Of a stretch of DNA of 64,000 nucleotides, positions 9,126-17,754 are shown in pieces; the first letter of the stretch is position 1, and the number at the start of each line of letters is the position of its first letter. The translations under genes were made by a program, and so were the position numbers. The stretch is from positions 32,203-96,202 of the forward strand of contig CAZNLR010000016.1 of the NCBI GenBank assembly GCA_964574215.1, in the 5' to 3' direction. The notes beneath the pieces were generated by a model. It was not told the DNA's origin and searched no databases. It worked only from the letters and a program-made list of their open reading frames with translations. The stretch comes from GCA-2725625 sp964574215 (GTDB lineage: Bacteria; Pseudomonadota; Alphaproteobacteria; Rhodospirillales; UBA2165).

Positions 9126-11798
9126 TCAGATGATGTCCCTTGGTGCAAAGGACATGGTCCTGAAAGTGCGCTTGTACGGCGATTCGCCGATCTTCTTCAC
9201 TTTCGAGGTTCCCATCTTGTAGTTGTAGTTCCCGCTGATCCAGTCAACGACCCGGCCTTCTAACGCATTGGCAGGCTGCTGGGTGTGCAGGAAGTCCATG
9301 TAGATCAAACCCTTCTTGATATGACGGGTGACCATTGCGACGCCGGTGACAGCGGCGCGGGTCAACTCGACATTGCCGGCTTTCATCTGGCCGGCGAAGG
9401 AGTAGTCCGATCCTTCGACACCGAGGATGGTCTCTTTCAGAGACGGCACCCGGTCGGAATAGACCATCACCATGTCGCCCGATTCGATGCCGCGCTTCTT
9501 GGCGTCATCGGGATGAATTTCGACATAGTTGTCGGGCCAGCGTTGAACGATATAGGGCCGGCGACGGTCATCGAAGCCGGACTGCCAACGTTCGTTGGTC
9601 CGGCCGGAGGTGCACCACAGTTCATCACCCCGCGGTTTCATCCATTCCCAGTAATCCGAAAACAGATTCCAAGGAGATTTCTGGATGTTGCAACGACCGG
9701 TCTGGCTGTTGAAGTGCGTCAGCTTCTTGTTGTACACGTTGCCGCCGGCGGGACCTTCCGGATCCAACTTACGGGTCGTGTCGTGCAGACGCTTGGAGCC
9801 GACCAGGGAACCATCGTCTTTCATAAAGACCGGACCCTGGATGCCGTTGGTGCCGAACTCCCTCATCTTCTGATGCAAGCTCTTGCCTTCGCGTTTGGCG
9901 GCGACCTTGATCATATTGAAGTCCTTGCGGCTGCCGCGCGAAAAGCGCGCCATTTCTTCGGCGACATCGTTGGAGCTGTTCCAATCGAAGCCTTTCATGC
10001 CCATCCGTTTAGCCAACTGGGAAATGATCCACCAATCGGGTTTCGCTTCGCCCGGCGCATCATAGAATTTCTGATACAACCGGAGCCTGCGTTCACCGTT
10101 GGCCCGCATGAAGTCTTCTTCGCCCCAGGTTGCGGCGGGGAAGACAATATCGGCATATTGAGCGCCAATCGGATCGACCAGATAGATTTCCTGGTTGATC
10201 ACGACCATACCACCCGAATCCGCCCGTTTCTTCAGGGTATCGATGATATCCTGCTTGTCGTAGGAACGAACCTGATGGGGGTTGGCAACGGTCAGTTCAT
10301 GGAACCGTTTGGCCAATTGCTGCGATCCGCACATGGATTGAATCCACGTGGTGCCGATCACATGCGCCATGCGGGTGTGGCCGGCTATGGTGTAGGTGTC
10401 CGTATCCAACGCCCGGCGACGACGGCCCGGCACCTTCATCGGCGACTTGTTGCGCGGATATTTACCGCCCCGTTGACCGCCACGTTGGTGACCACCGGCA
10501 CGGCCGATGACCTGACCCGGACGTCCACCGGCGCCGACGATAATGCCCAGAGCGGAGATCGCCTGGGTATTGCCGACATTGTTGGACCAGTAGAGGCCTT
10601 TCTCGATCATGACCGAGGTTTTGGGCCGCTTGTTGCCTTTGGGCTTGGCCATCCATTCGGCGGCCGTTTTGATCTTCTTGGCGTCAACACCGGTGACTTT
10701 CGAGGCATTGGCCAGCGAGAACTCTTTCTGAGCCATCAGCCATTTTTTCCAGTCCTCGAAACCGTTGGTCTGGAATTTCCCCCACGTCGTCCGCCACTGC
10801 CACGGCGTATTACGCGTGCCTTGGCCGAAGCCGGAGGACGAGCCCCATTTGTTGTTGACCCAGTTCTTGATCCACTCCTTGTCCTGCCAGCCGTTCTCGA
10901 CGATGATCCGCGCGATGGCGTTGATCAGCAGGAGGTCGGTACCCGGATTAACGTCCAGCCACAAGCCGCCATTGGCTTCGGCGTAAGCGACGCCGGCGGT
11001 GCGGCGCGGCACCATGAAGATGGCCTTCTGACCATTCTGGATGCCCGGCATTATCCATTGGGTAAACAAGATGGTTTTGGTCTCGTACGGGTCGGTACCG
11101 CATATCATCAGCGTATCGGCATTCATCCAGTCTTCGTAAGAAGGACCGAAATTGTCGAAACCGGCATCGCGGAAACCAGGTGTCGAAGACACATCCGACG
11201 GCGTGTCATGGAAGGTGAAGTTCGCCGTATTGATGTGGCGTAACGCGTATTTGGTAATCGCGTAGGTGTTTTCCATGAACTGGTAGGAATAGGTCTTCAC
11301 ACCGTAGGCATTGGCGCCGTGATTGTCGATAACGTGATTACCGACAGCGGCGGCTACGTCGAGGGCGAAATCCCACGGTACCGGTTGAAGGATACCGTAA
11401 ATCCGCATCATCGGGCTTTTCAGCCGATCACGGGTCGGGGTCTGTGGATTGTAGACCTTTTGCGCGATACAGCCGCCACGAAGACTGGAATCACCGCCCT
11501 TGTTGACGAACTTGGCGTCCTTGTCGGGGATGACCACGACATGGTGCGGCTCGCCTTTATGCAGCACAATATTGTGCTGGTTGGGGGCCACCCAAGCGCC
11601 CAGCGGATCGACCGGGAACTTTTCGTTGAAAGCGTTTTCACCAGCTTTGGGTCCACCGTTTTTACCACCAGCGACCGGCCAGCGGTAAACTTTTAGACCA
11701 CAGGCGACGATGCAGTAGTCGCAAGCCGTGGTGACAACATCTGCGCCCTTCGGAGGAAGCGGCACGTTCGTTTCTGGAATATAATAAGGAGTAGTCAT
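9126..11798 (-). CDS. Arsenite oxidase/iodate reductase-like molybdopterin oxidoreductase large subunit
   Basis: An 890-residue enzyme of the DMSO reductase superfamily, in the AioA/IdrA branch. An N-terminal CX2CX3C at C26, C29 and C33 (CDYCIVACG) binds an iron-sulfur cluster. Where [4Fe-4S] relatives have a fourth cysteine there is serine (GDSSLRGG), as in AioA, so a [3Fe-4S] cluster is likely. R433 and H437 in RAGGHQ correspond to the arginine-histidine pair near molybdenum in AioA. The segment that carries the other arsenite-contacting residues in AioA is different here. There is no signal peptide, so it probably crosses the membrane bound to the Rieske subunit. It starts with ATG after AGGAGGAAGG. 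The substrate could be iodate, arsenite or another oxyanion; phylogeny is needed to decide. Confidence 0.85.
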   Translation of the reverse strand: MTTPYYIPETNVPLPPKGADVVTTACDYCIVACGLKVYRWPVAGGKNGGPKAGENAFNEKFPVDPLGAWVAPNQHNIVLHKGEPHHVVVIPDKDAKFVNKGGDSSLRGGCIAQKVYNPQTPTRDRLKSPMMRIYGILQPVPWDFALDVAAAVGNHVIDNHGANAYGVKTYSYQFMENTYAITKYALRHINTANFTFHDTPSDVSSTPGFRDAGFDNFGPSYEDWMNADTLMICGTDPYETKTILFTQWIMPGIQNGQKAIFMVPRRTAGVAYAEANGGLWLDVNPGTDLLLINAIARIIVENGWQDKEWIKNWVNNKWGSSSGFGQGTRNTPWQWRTTWGKFQTNGFEDWKKWLMAQKEFSLANASKVTGVDAKKIKTAAEWMAKPKGNKRPKTSVMIEKGLYWSNNVGNTQAISALGIIVGAGGRPGQVIGRAGGHQRGGQRGGKYPRNKSPMKVPGRRRRALDTDTYTIAGHTRMAHVIGTTWIQSMCGSQQLAKRFHELTVANPHQVRSYDKQDIIDTLKKRADSGGMVVINQEIYLVDPIGAQYADIVFPAATWGEEDFMRANGERRLRLYQKFYDAPGEAKPDWWIISQLAKRMGMKGFDWNSSNDVAEEMARFSRGSRKDFNMIKVAAKREGKSLHQKMREFGTNGIQGPVFMKDDGSLVGSKRLHDTTRKLDPEGPAGGNVYNKKLTHFNSQTGRCNIQKSPWNLFSDYWEWMKPRGDELWCTSGRTNERWQSGFDDRRRPYIVQRWPDNYVEIHPDDAKKRGIESGDMVMVYSDRVPSLKETILGVEGSDYSFAGQMKAGNVELTRAAVTGVAMVTRHIKKGLIYMDFLHTQQPANALEGRVVDWISGNYNYKMGTSKVKKIGESPYKRTFRTMSFAPRDII

Positions 11799-11812
11799 TT
11801 TTTTCCTTCCTC

Positions 11813-12409
11813 CTAACCTTGAAGATTGTCGAAGCGGCCATAGATCAGGCCGAATACGCCAACCGCATAGATATTGTCGCCATCAACTTCGAGCAGCACC
11901 TGGGGCAGACTTTGGTAAGCCTGGCCGGAGATCAGAATGCCGTGCCGCGTCAGGTCATAAGTCGACAAATGCAATGGACAGGCACCCAATGATTTGGTGT
12001 CGCCCTTGTAGCTGCCGGACATGTCGCCGCCTTGATGGGTACAGGTGTAGTTGAACGCCACGATGTCCTTATTGGGACCAATGCCGCCGCCGGCTTCCTG
12101 GCCGAGCATGACGATCATCGATTCCGAATAAGCGCCCTTATCGGGATACTGGAAATCGATCGGCTTATCTTTTTTCAACTGGCTCAACTTAGCTACCAGT
12201 TTGCGCGGATAGGTCGCCACCATGGCCGGAACCTGGGCCATGCCGGGACCGGCGCTGACCATGGCAACGGTGGTAACGCCCGAGGCGAATAAGAAGTCGC
12301 GGCGGGACATCAGGCACTTACCATGTCCTTTTTCGGACCCCTGCTCCGTCTTGGAGACTTCACCCTGGCTTTGGGCGAGGTCAAGTTTGGTTTGAGTTTC
12401 CATTTTCAT
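11813..12409 (-). CDS. Tat-exported Rieske [2Fe-2S] small subunit, AioB/IdrB-like
   Basis: A 198-residue partner of the molybdoenzyme. Residues 35-60 form a twin-arginine signal (SRRDFLFASG followed by a hydrophobic stretch and an Ala-rich cleavage region). They are preceded by an unusually long polar extension of about 34 residues containing one cysteine. The Rieske motif is C123-T-H125 and C144-P-L-H147, which ligate a [2Fe-2S] cluster. In this family the small subunit carries the Tat signal for both subunits and passes electrons between molybdenum and cytochrome c. Its stop codon lies in the ribosome binding site of the large-subunit gene. The ATG at 12409 has GGAG upstream; an alternative start lies two codons later. 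Confidence 0.88.
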   Translation of the reverse strand: MKMETQTKLDLAQSQGEVSKTEQGSEKGHGKCLMSRRDFLFASGVTTVAMVSAGPGMAQVPAMVATYPRKLVAKLSQLKKDKPIDFQYPDKGAYSESMIVMLGQEAGGGIGPNKDIVAFNYTCTHQGGDMSGSYKGDTKSLGACPLHLSTYDLTRHGILISGQAYQSLPQVLLEVDGDNIYAVGVFGLIYGRFDNLQG

Positions 12410-12430
12410 AACTCTTTCTCCTCGTCCCGC

Positions 12431-13552
12431 TTAATCCAGCGGCGCATAAGGTGGAAGTTTCGGCGTCGCCATTTTAATCTCCGGCCCACTCAGGGATTCG
12501 AGGAAGGCGACCAGGTCTTCTTTCTCTTTGTCCGAGAGTTTGAGAGGCTTCAACAGCTTCGTCTTGTTGGCGGAGAAATCGTTCTTGCCGCCGCCTTCGT
12601 TATAGAAATCGATAATTTCGTCGAAATCGAAGAAGGCGCCGTTATGCATGAACGGTGCGGTGTAAGCCGTATAACGCAGCGGCGGTGTCCGGAACTTGCC
12701 CATATCGGATTTTTCTTTGGTCCGATAATAGAGACCGGCATCTTCCTTGATCGTCCGATACATTTTTTCGGTGACGCCCTTGGCGTACTGTTCGTAGCGG
12801 AACGTGACCTGAGCCATACCGTTGGTTTGCCATTCTTCCGCCGTGGGCACACCGAGATTATAGTATTTCTGATCGGTGAGCAGCGGGCCATTATGGCACT
12901 CGATGCAGTTGGCTTTGCCTTGGAACAGTTTGAGACCCCGCACCTGTTGAGCGGAGAGCGCTTTTTTGTCGCCGCGCATATATTTGTCGAACGGCGTATT
13001 GTTGTGGATCATCGTCCGTTCAAAAGCTGCCATGGCTTTCCAGACATTGTTGACCCGGGGCCAACGATCGCCGAAGACTTCACGGAAGGCTTTGACGTAT
13101 TCCGGTATAAAGGCCAGACGGGCCTCGACCATGTCGCGTTCACCGTTACCGGAGACCGCTCCCAAGGCCGCTGAGGGCGCCTGATTTTCGAGTGACTTCG
13201 CCGAACCGGCCCAGAACAGCTTACCGAGGTAAGCGGCGTTCACGACGGTCTGGCTGTTGCGCCAGTGAATAACGCCGGGATAACCGCGGGACAACGGGTC
13301 ATTGAAACCCCAGCCCTGTTTCGGCGAATGGCAGTCGGCACAGGATACGGAAGCATCGCCGCCAATCCTGGGATCGAAAAACAACGTTTTGCCGAGGGCG
13401 ATTTTAGCCGCAGACTGCTTATTGTCCGCCGGAATTGGCGGCGGGCCCAAAGCGGCCAGAGGCGGGTTTTTGTCGGCCATGGCGGCAGTGGAGATACCCA
13501 CTACGGCGAGACCGGTCGCAAAAATATAGGTGATTTTTTTCATCATTTTCAT
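12431..13552 (-). CDS. Di-haem cytochrome c peroxidase family protein (MauG/CcpA type), IdrP-like
   Basis: A 373-residue periplasmic protein with signal peptide (residues 1-26) and two haem c sites, CADCH (about 71-75) and CIECH (about 216-220), in the arrangement of bacterial di-haem peroxidases. This family reduces hydrogen peroxide with electrons from cytochrome c. In iodate reductase operons two such proteins are thought to remove peroxide made by the reductase. The start at 13552 is chosen because AGGAG lies seven bases upstream and the signal peptide begins there; longer in-frame starts would overlap the upstream gene. It is one of two adjacent paralogues. Confidence 0.85.
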   Translation of the reverse strand: MKMMKKITYIFATGLAVVGISTAAMADKNPPLAALGPPPIPADNKQSAAKIALGKTLFFDPRIGGDASVSCADCHSPKQGWGFNDPLSRGYPGVIHWRNSQTVVNAAYLGKLFWAGSAKSLENQAPSAALGAVSGNGERDMVEARLAFIPEYVKAFREVFGDRWPRVNNVWKAMAAFERTMIHNNTPFDKYMRGDKKALSAQQVRGLKLFQGKANCIECHNGPLLTDQKYYNLGVPTAEEWQTNGMAQVTFRYEQYAKGVTEKMYRTIKEDAGLYYRTKEKSDMGKFRTPPLRYTAYTAPFMHNGAFFDFDEIIDFYNEGGGKNDFSANKTKLLKPLKLSDKEKEDLVAFLESLSGPEIKMATPKLPPYAPLD

Positions 13553-13562
13553 CTCTCGGCTC

Positions 13563-14687
13563 CTAATTTCGCACTTTGAGCCAATTTTTGATGGGTTTGT
13601 AATTGACGTCGATCTTGTCTTTCCAGACATGCTGACCGCCTGTCAAAGGCTTACCGGACAGAGATTCCAGGAAGGCGACCAGATTGGAGCGTTCTTCCTT
13701 GCTCAAACCCAAAGGTTTGACGCGGGAGTCCTTGTTGGCGTCGTTACCGCCACCGTTGTTGTAGAAATTAACAACGTCCTTAAGCGTTTTGATCATGCCG
13801 TTGTGCATGTAGGGAGCCGTATATTTCAGCTCACGCAGGGTCGGCGTCATGAATTTGCCGATATCCGATCCGTCGGCTTTGTGGGTGCGGATATGAGCAC
13901 CGACATCACGGCGGACATTCATGTAGTTCTCAATGCCGATGAACTTGGCAAAGGTCACGAACGTAATATGACGGCGGGGATCTTTCCAGATATCAGGATT
14001 GTTCGGCACGCCCGTGTTATGGGGCTGGTCATCGGAGAAACGATTGCCGGAGTGGCAGGATGCGCAACCGGCCTTCCCTTTGAACAACTCGAAGCCCCGC
14101 TTGGCGGCATCGGACATTTTGCCGGTATCAAACGGCGCACCCCGGGAGGTCAGCGTTTTCAAGTATTCCGGTATCGCCTTACGGATCGAACCGTTCGAGG
14201 GCTCACCGTAACCAGCGTCCTTGAACATCTTCACATAAATGGGATCCTGCTTTACGCGTTCCTGCATCAGGCGCATGTCCATATTCATGTTGTAGGTTTC
14301 CGTGATCGATTCGCGGGTCACATCATTGAGGTTGGTGCCGATGCGTCCGTCGTGGAACCAAGCAGCTTTTTGAGCCGCGTTGATCAAGGTCGGCGTATTC
14401 CGAAAACCGTCGGAACCCGGATAGGCCTTCGACAAGGCCAAACCGTCCGCAAAACCCTTCGCAGGAATATGACACGTGGCGCAGCTTATCGCCGCATCAC
14501 CGGAAAGGCGCGGATCAAAAAACAGCCGCTTTCCGAGTGCAGCTTTTTTCGCATTTACTTTTGGCGCTTTGACCGGACCGAAACCATCGGCCGCAGCCGT
14601 GGCGGAAGCGGCAACCACGCCGCTTAAAACGATTACCGCCGCCTTTACAAAATGGCGGTAGCATCTCTTACTAAAAAGAATACCCAT
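13563..14687 (-). CDS. Second di-haem cytochrome c peroxidase family protein, IdrP-like
   Basis: A 374-residue protein paralogous to the next gene, with signal peptide (about residues 1-33) and haem motifs CATCH (69-73) and CASCH (208-212). It is the first gene of the molybdoenzyme operon. A GAGGG ribosome binding site lies eight bases before the ATG. Both this and the next gene end with the SKEERSNLVAFLESLSG-type segment usual in MauG/CcpA proteins. It could protect against peroxide or act as the electron carrier of the molybdoenzyme. The published iodate reductase order is reductase subunits first and peroxidases last; here the peroxidases come first. Confidence 0.85.
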   Translation of the reverse strand: MGILFSKRCYRHFVKAAVIVLSGVVAASATAAADGFGPVKAPKVNAKKAALGKRLFFDPRLSGDAAISCATCHIPAKGFADGLALSKAYPGSDGFRNTPTLINAAQKAAWFHDGRIGTNLNDVTRESITETYNMNMDMRLMQERVKQDPIYVKMFKDAGYGEPSNGSIRKAIPEYLKTLTSRGAPFDTGKMSDAAKRGFELFKGKAGCASCHSGNRFSDDQPHNTGVPNNPDIWKDPRRHITFVTFAKFIGIENYMNVRRDVGAHIRTHKADGSDIGKFMTPTLRELKYTAPYMHNGMIKTLKDVVNFYNNGGGNDANKDSRVKPLGLSKEERSNLVAFLESLSGKPLTGGQHVWKDKIDVNYKPIKNWLKVRN

Positions 14688-14734
14688 CTATGGGTCCCTC
14701 CGTCGTTAAAACCGACAAGGTATCTATGGGTCCC
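14686..14734. repeat. 13-bp direct repeat duplicating the start region of the first peroxidase gene
   Basis: ATCTATGGGTCCC occurs at 14686-14698 and again at 14722-14734. On the minus strand the copies read GGGACCCATAGAT, so the second copy duplicates the ribosome binding site and first bases of the peroxidase gene in the leader. It may be a small local duplication or a regulator site. Confidence 0.7.
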
Positions 14735-14913
14735 CCCCAGACACCAATTTTCTAACCAATGCGACATTTACTGCCGCCGACCGGCGCTAGAACTCACGAA
14801 AAAAGATTTTGAGACTGAAAAAAGGCCAAAGAATTTTTGGCTAGATTTCCCTCCCTCGATGACTTTTTTCTTTAACCACCCTGTCAGCGATAAAAATTTC
14901 GCATTGGGTGAAC

Positions 14914-14953
14914 CTAATATTGGAACAATTCTATTGGCCTTGACGTGCGTCAA
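14914..14953 (-). promoter_or_regulatory. FNR/FixK-type box and -10 element of the molybdoenzyme operon
   Basis: TTGAC-GTGC-GTCAA, a perfect dyad of the CRP/FNR family type, occupies 14940-14953. On the minus strand TATTAG (14919-14914) lies with its centre 30 bases downstream of the box centre. That is the spacing expected for an activator at -41.5 and a -10 hexamer. The predicted start is near 14907, giving a leader of about 220 bases. The gap 14688-15117 contains no gene and separates this operon from the upstream ubiX gene, which ends at 15118. The site implies induction at low oxygen, or by nitric oxide if an NnrR-type regulator uses it. Confidence 0.6.
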
Positions 14954-15117
14954 GAAAGGCCATCACTCACGGGATTGTGATCGGCATAACCCCTTACTCA
15001 ACGCGCCTTACAGCCATTTGGAGTGATAAATCTCGGGTTAAATCTAGATTTTAATTCCGGTTGGCGCTGTTAAATAACCGGGGGCGTCCGATAATGTCAA
15101 AAATAGCGTGGATAATA

Positions 15118-15699
15118 TTAATCGTCGGAGACTTTTTCGTCGCCTTTCCAGCGGCGGAACAGGGTGTGCTCGATCTCGAAATGGTCGAGCATTTTTCCCA
15201 CCGTCTGATGGATGATGTCGGTGATGCTTTGGGGGCCGTGGTAGAAAGACGGCATGGGCGGCAGGATGGTGGCGCCCAGATCGGCGGCCCGGGACATCAG
15301 GTCCAAATGCCCCCGATGGAGCGGCGTTTCCCGCACCATCAGGACCAGACGGCGTTTTTCCTTCAAGGTCACATCGGCCGCCCTGACCACCAAATTTTCA
15401 TTGTAGGAATTGGCGATCGCCGACAGGCTTTTAATGGTGCAGGGCACCACCACCATGCCTTTGGTCAGAAACGATCCACTGGCCGGGGCGGCGCCCACAT
15501 CCCGGACGTCGTAGACCACATCGGCCATCTCCTTGACTTCATCCAGGGTGATATCGGTTTCGATTTTCAGATTTCTTTCGGCGGAATTACTGAGGATAAG
15601 GTGAACTTCCTGGTCCAGGTCTCTCAGGACCTTCAGCATTTCAACACCATAGATGACGCCGGTTGCGCCGGTTAAAGCAACCACAAGGGGTTTGGACAT
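15118..15699 (-). CDS. ubiX: UbiX-family flavin prenyltransferase
   Basis: A 193-residue flavoprotein that prenylates FMN to make the prenyl-FMN cofactor of UbiD decarboxylases. The N-terminal ALTGATGVIYG phosphate-binding loop and the C-terminal LMVRETPLHRGHL signature are characteristic. It is the last gene of the phenol cluster and matches the UbiX-like protein found in anaerobic phenol operons. It likely supplies cofactor to the UbiD protein encoded three genes upstream, and possibly to the second UbiD protein on the plus strand at 31 kb. The ATG at 15699 follows GGGAAT. Confidence 0.93.
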   Translation of the reverse strand: MSKPLVVALTGATGVIYGVEMLKVLRDLDQEVHLILSNSAERNLKIETDITLDEVKEMADVVYDVRDVGAAPASGSFLTKGMVVVPCTIKSLSAIANSYNENLVVRAADVTLKEKRRLVLMVRETPLHRGHLDLMSRAADLGATILPPMPSFYHGPQSITDIIHQTVGKMLDHFEIEHTLFRRWKGDEKVSDD

Positions 15700-15716
15700 T
15701 TTATTCCCTACTGTCT

Positions 15717-16388
15717 TTATTGCACGGTGGCGCCATTATTCTGAACTTCCGGGCAAGCTTCAAGCAAAGTATAACCGGCATCTTCCAGCGCTTTCATCAC
15801 ACCGTCGAAATCATCCGCCTGGAACCGTAGAATAACCTTCTTCAGATCGCCGCCGTTTTCATCGACGGTAAACATTGATTGCAGGATTGCGCCCGCCGAA
15901 TCCAGGGTCTGGGCGATTTCGGTCATAACGCCGTCGGTAATTACCATGGGCGACAGGGTGATGCCGCTCCACGATTCCCAAGCGCCCAGCACCCGGGCGG
16001 CAAGACTGAATATTTCCGAGGCCGATATGATGCCGACGAGTTCACCACCCTCAAGCACGGGGAACTGGCTGATATCTTCATCCTGACCGCGCCGGAGACA
16101 ATGTTCCATCGTATCGTTGGCGTCCACCGTGGCGGGGCGGCGCGCCATTAAATCTTTGACTTTCAAACGGTTAGCAAAATAATCGAACTCGTGGGGGTCC
16201 TGGCCACGGGAAACGAACTCGGCGGCGCGCAAGCAGCTGGCCCGGGTAATCACTCCCCTGAGATCGCCGTCGTCGACCACCGGCATGACCCGCAAATTTT
16301 TTTCAATCAGCGTGCGCTTGGCTTCGGCGACCAAGGTATCACTGGTCACCGTTTCGGGATCGGCTTTCATCCAATTGCGTACAATCAT
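15717..16388 (-). CDS. ppsC: CBS-domain protein, probable phenylphosphate synthase subunit 3
   Basis: A 223-residue protein (about 24 kDa) with two CBS domains in the first 130 residues (MKADPETVTSDTLVAEA... and LMARRPATVDANDTMEHC). A C-terminal ACT-like segment follows at about 145-215. In Thauera aromatica the third phenylphosphate synthase protein is about 24 kDa, carries CBS domains and stimulates the enzyme; size, domains and neighbours match here. CBS domains bind adenine nucleotides, so it may sense energy state. The ATG at 16388 follows GAGGTAGGG. The assignment rests on context, as CBS proteins are common. Confidence 0.75.
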   Translation of the reverse strand: MIVRNWMKADPETVTSDTLVAEAKRTLIEKNLRVMPVVDDGDLRGVITRASCLRAAEFVSRGQDPHEFDYFANRLKVKDLMARRPATVDANDTMEHCLRRGQDEDISQFPVLEGGELVGIISASEIFSLAARVLGAWESWSGITLSPMVITDGVMTEIAQTLDSAGAILQSMFTVDENGGDLKKVILRFQADDFDGVMKALEDAGYTLLEACPEVQNNGATVQ

Positions 16389-16420
16389 TTTCCCTACCTC
16401 ATCATATCTCTGCCCGGTAG

Positions 16421-17683
16421 TTACCCGGCTTTTGACATTTCAGACGATTTCGACAGTTTATAGAGCCGGGTAAATTCATCGACCGCCGCCTGGGCGAATT
16501 CCGGCGTGTAGAGATGCAAATCCACCTCCTTGATGGCGGATTTGTCGTTCAGCTTTTCCTTAAGCCTTTCGACAAACGCCGCATCGGCTTCCGGATCGTA
16601 GATTTGATGCCCCTCAACCGACAGCGACGACCAGCCTTGCAGCGGGATCATAAACGTAAAGGGGCCCTTATAGTCGTTCAGACGTTCGGCGAATACATCG
16701 GCGGCCTGCCGCAATTCATCGGCAGTTGTCCGCACCTGCACACGGAGAGCGTCCTGCACAAACTGCTCCCGGTCCTTGGTTGCCTCAATCTTGTCCGCCC
16801 GGCCGCCGTAGCTCAAAAAATCAAGTCCACAAGGGGCGATAACGGCAGGAATACCCGCCGCGCCGACAGCTTTTAGCCGGTCCGGGCCGGGATCACGGTT
16901 GCCTTCGAAAAGATGCTCCATCACGCCGCCGGTGCAAAGATCGAGAATGCCGTCAAAGGCGCCATCGGCGACCATCTCTTCCATCGCCCGGTCGCCCTTG
17001 CCCTGGGCATGGCAGACGACGGGCGCATAGCCTTGTTCCTCGAGCATCCCCATGGCGGTCTGTACGGCCATTTCGCCGAAACCGAAATTACTGATGGCGA
17101 CCACCGGCTGATCGAAATCGAATTCCGTCCCCATGGACATTTCCACCATGCCGCAAATGGCGCCGATGGCGTTGGTGATCTGGGCTTTCAGAAGCGGGTT
17201 CATTTTCACGATATCCAATATCGTATGGTGCATGGTGATATCGCGCGTGCCCACATAGCTATCAATATATCTTGGATGGGCAGCCATGGGGGACGCCATC
17301 ACTTTGGGCATGCCGAACGGCAGGCGTTTCATAATACTGGTCGAGATCAGCGTGGCCGTGCCGCCGCCGACGCCGAATATGCCGTGCACTTTGCCTTCTT
17401 TGAGTAAATCCTCGACGATCAACGCCGCACCCCTGATCTGATTCTGGACCGACCGGTCCCGGTCTGTCCGATAACATTTCCTGACTTCTTCGATGGTCAT
17501 GCCGCCGCGTTCGGCGACTTCTTCAGTCGTCACGTCTCCGGCAAAGGGCGGCGGCTCTTCCATACTGACATCGACCAGCACGGCATCGTGCCCGCGTTCC
17601 TCAATCTTCTCCTTGACGAATATGATGTCCTCACCCCTGGTATCCAGGTTACAGATGATGACAATTCCCTTCTTCTCCGACAT
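16421..17683 (-). CDS. Tm-1-like ATP-binding domain protein (UPF0261 family)
   Basis: A 420-residue protein of the UPF0261/Tm-1-like family. Visible family features are the N-terminal IVIICNLDTRGEDI, the glycine-rich GVGGGTATL, the SPMAAHPRYIDSYVGTRDI block and the C-terminal IPLQGWSSLSVEG. Bacterial members are often next to a phosphoenolpyruvate hydrolase-like gene, but that partner is absent here. It lies between the UbiD and CBS genes of the phenol cluster. Its role is unknown; it could act on a phosphorylated or acyl intermediate. The experimentally described phenol operons contain ppcC and ppcD at comparable positions, not this gene. Confidence 0.85.
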   Translation of the reverse strand: MSEKKGIVIICNLDTRGEDIIFVKEKIEERGHDAVLVDVSMEEPPPFAGDVTTEEVAERGGMTIEEVRKCYRTDRDRSVQNQIRGAALIVEDLLKEGKVHGIFGVGGGTATLISTSIMKRLPFGMPKVMASPMAAHPRYIDSYVGTRDITMHHTILDIVKMNPLLKAQITNAIGAICGMVEMSMGTEFDFDQPVVAISNFGFGEMAVQTAMGMLEEQGYAPVVCHAQGKGDRAMEEMVADGAFDGILDLCTGGVMEHLFEGNRDPGPDRLKAVGAAGIPAVIAPCGLDFLSYGGRADKIEATKDREQFVQDALRVQVRTTADELRQAADVFAERLNDYKGPFTFMIPLQGWSSLSVEGHQIYDPEADAAFVERLKEKLNDKSAIKEVDLHLYTPEFAQAAVDEFTRLYKLSKSSEMSKAG

Positions 17684-17754
17684 GACGGCTTATTTCCTGT
17701 TTAGGTCGTATATTAAAACGAAATTGGGGCGGGTTTGACCCCGCCCCGTATTCG

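Noticed and set aside
9285..11243. Plus-strand open frame of 652 codons opposite the molybdoenzyme gene
   Set aside because: Its translation has no family resemblance, and the minus strand encodes a complete enzyme with cluster and active-site motifs. It is a codon-bias shadow.
9126..12409. Direct call of arsenite oxidase aioBA
   Set aside because: Fold and cluster motifs fit, but part of the arsenite pocket is not conserved and two peroxidase genes precede it, as expected for the Idr type. I left the substrate open.
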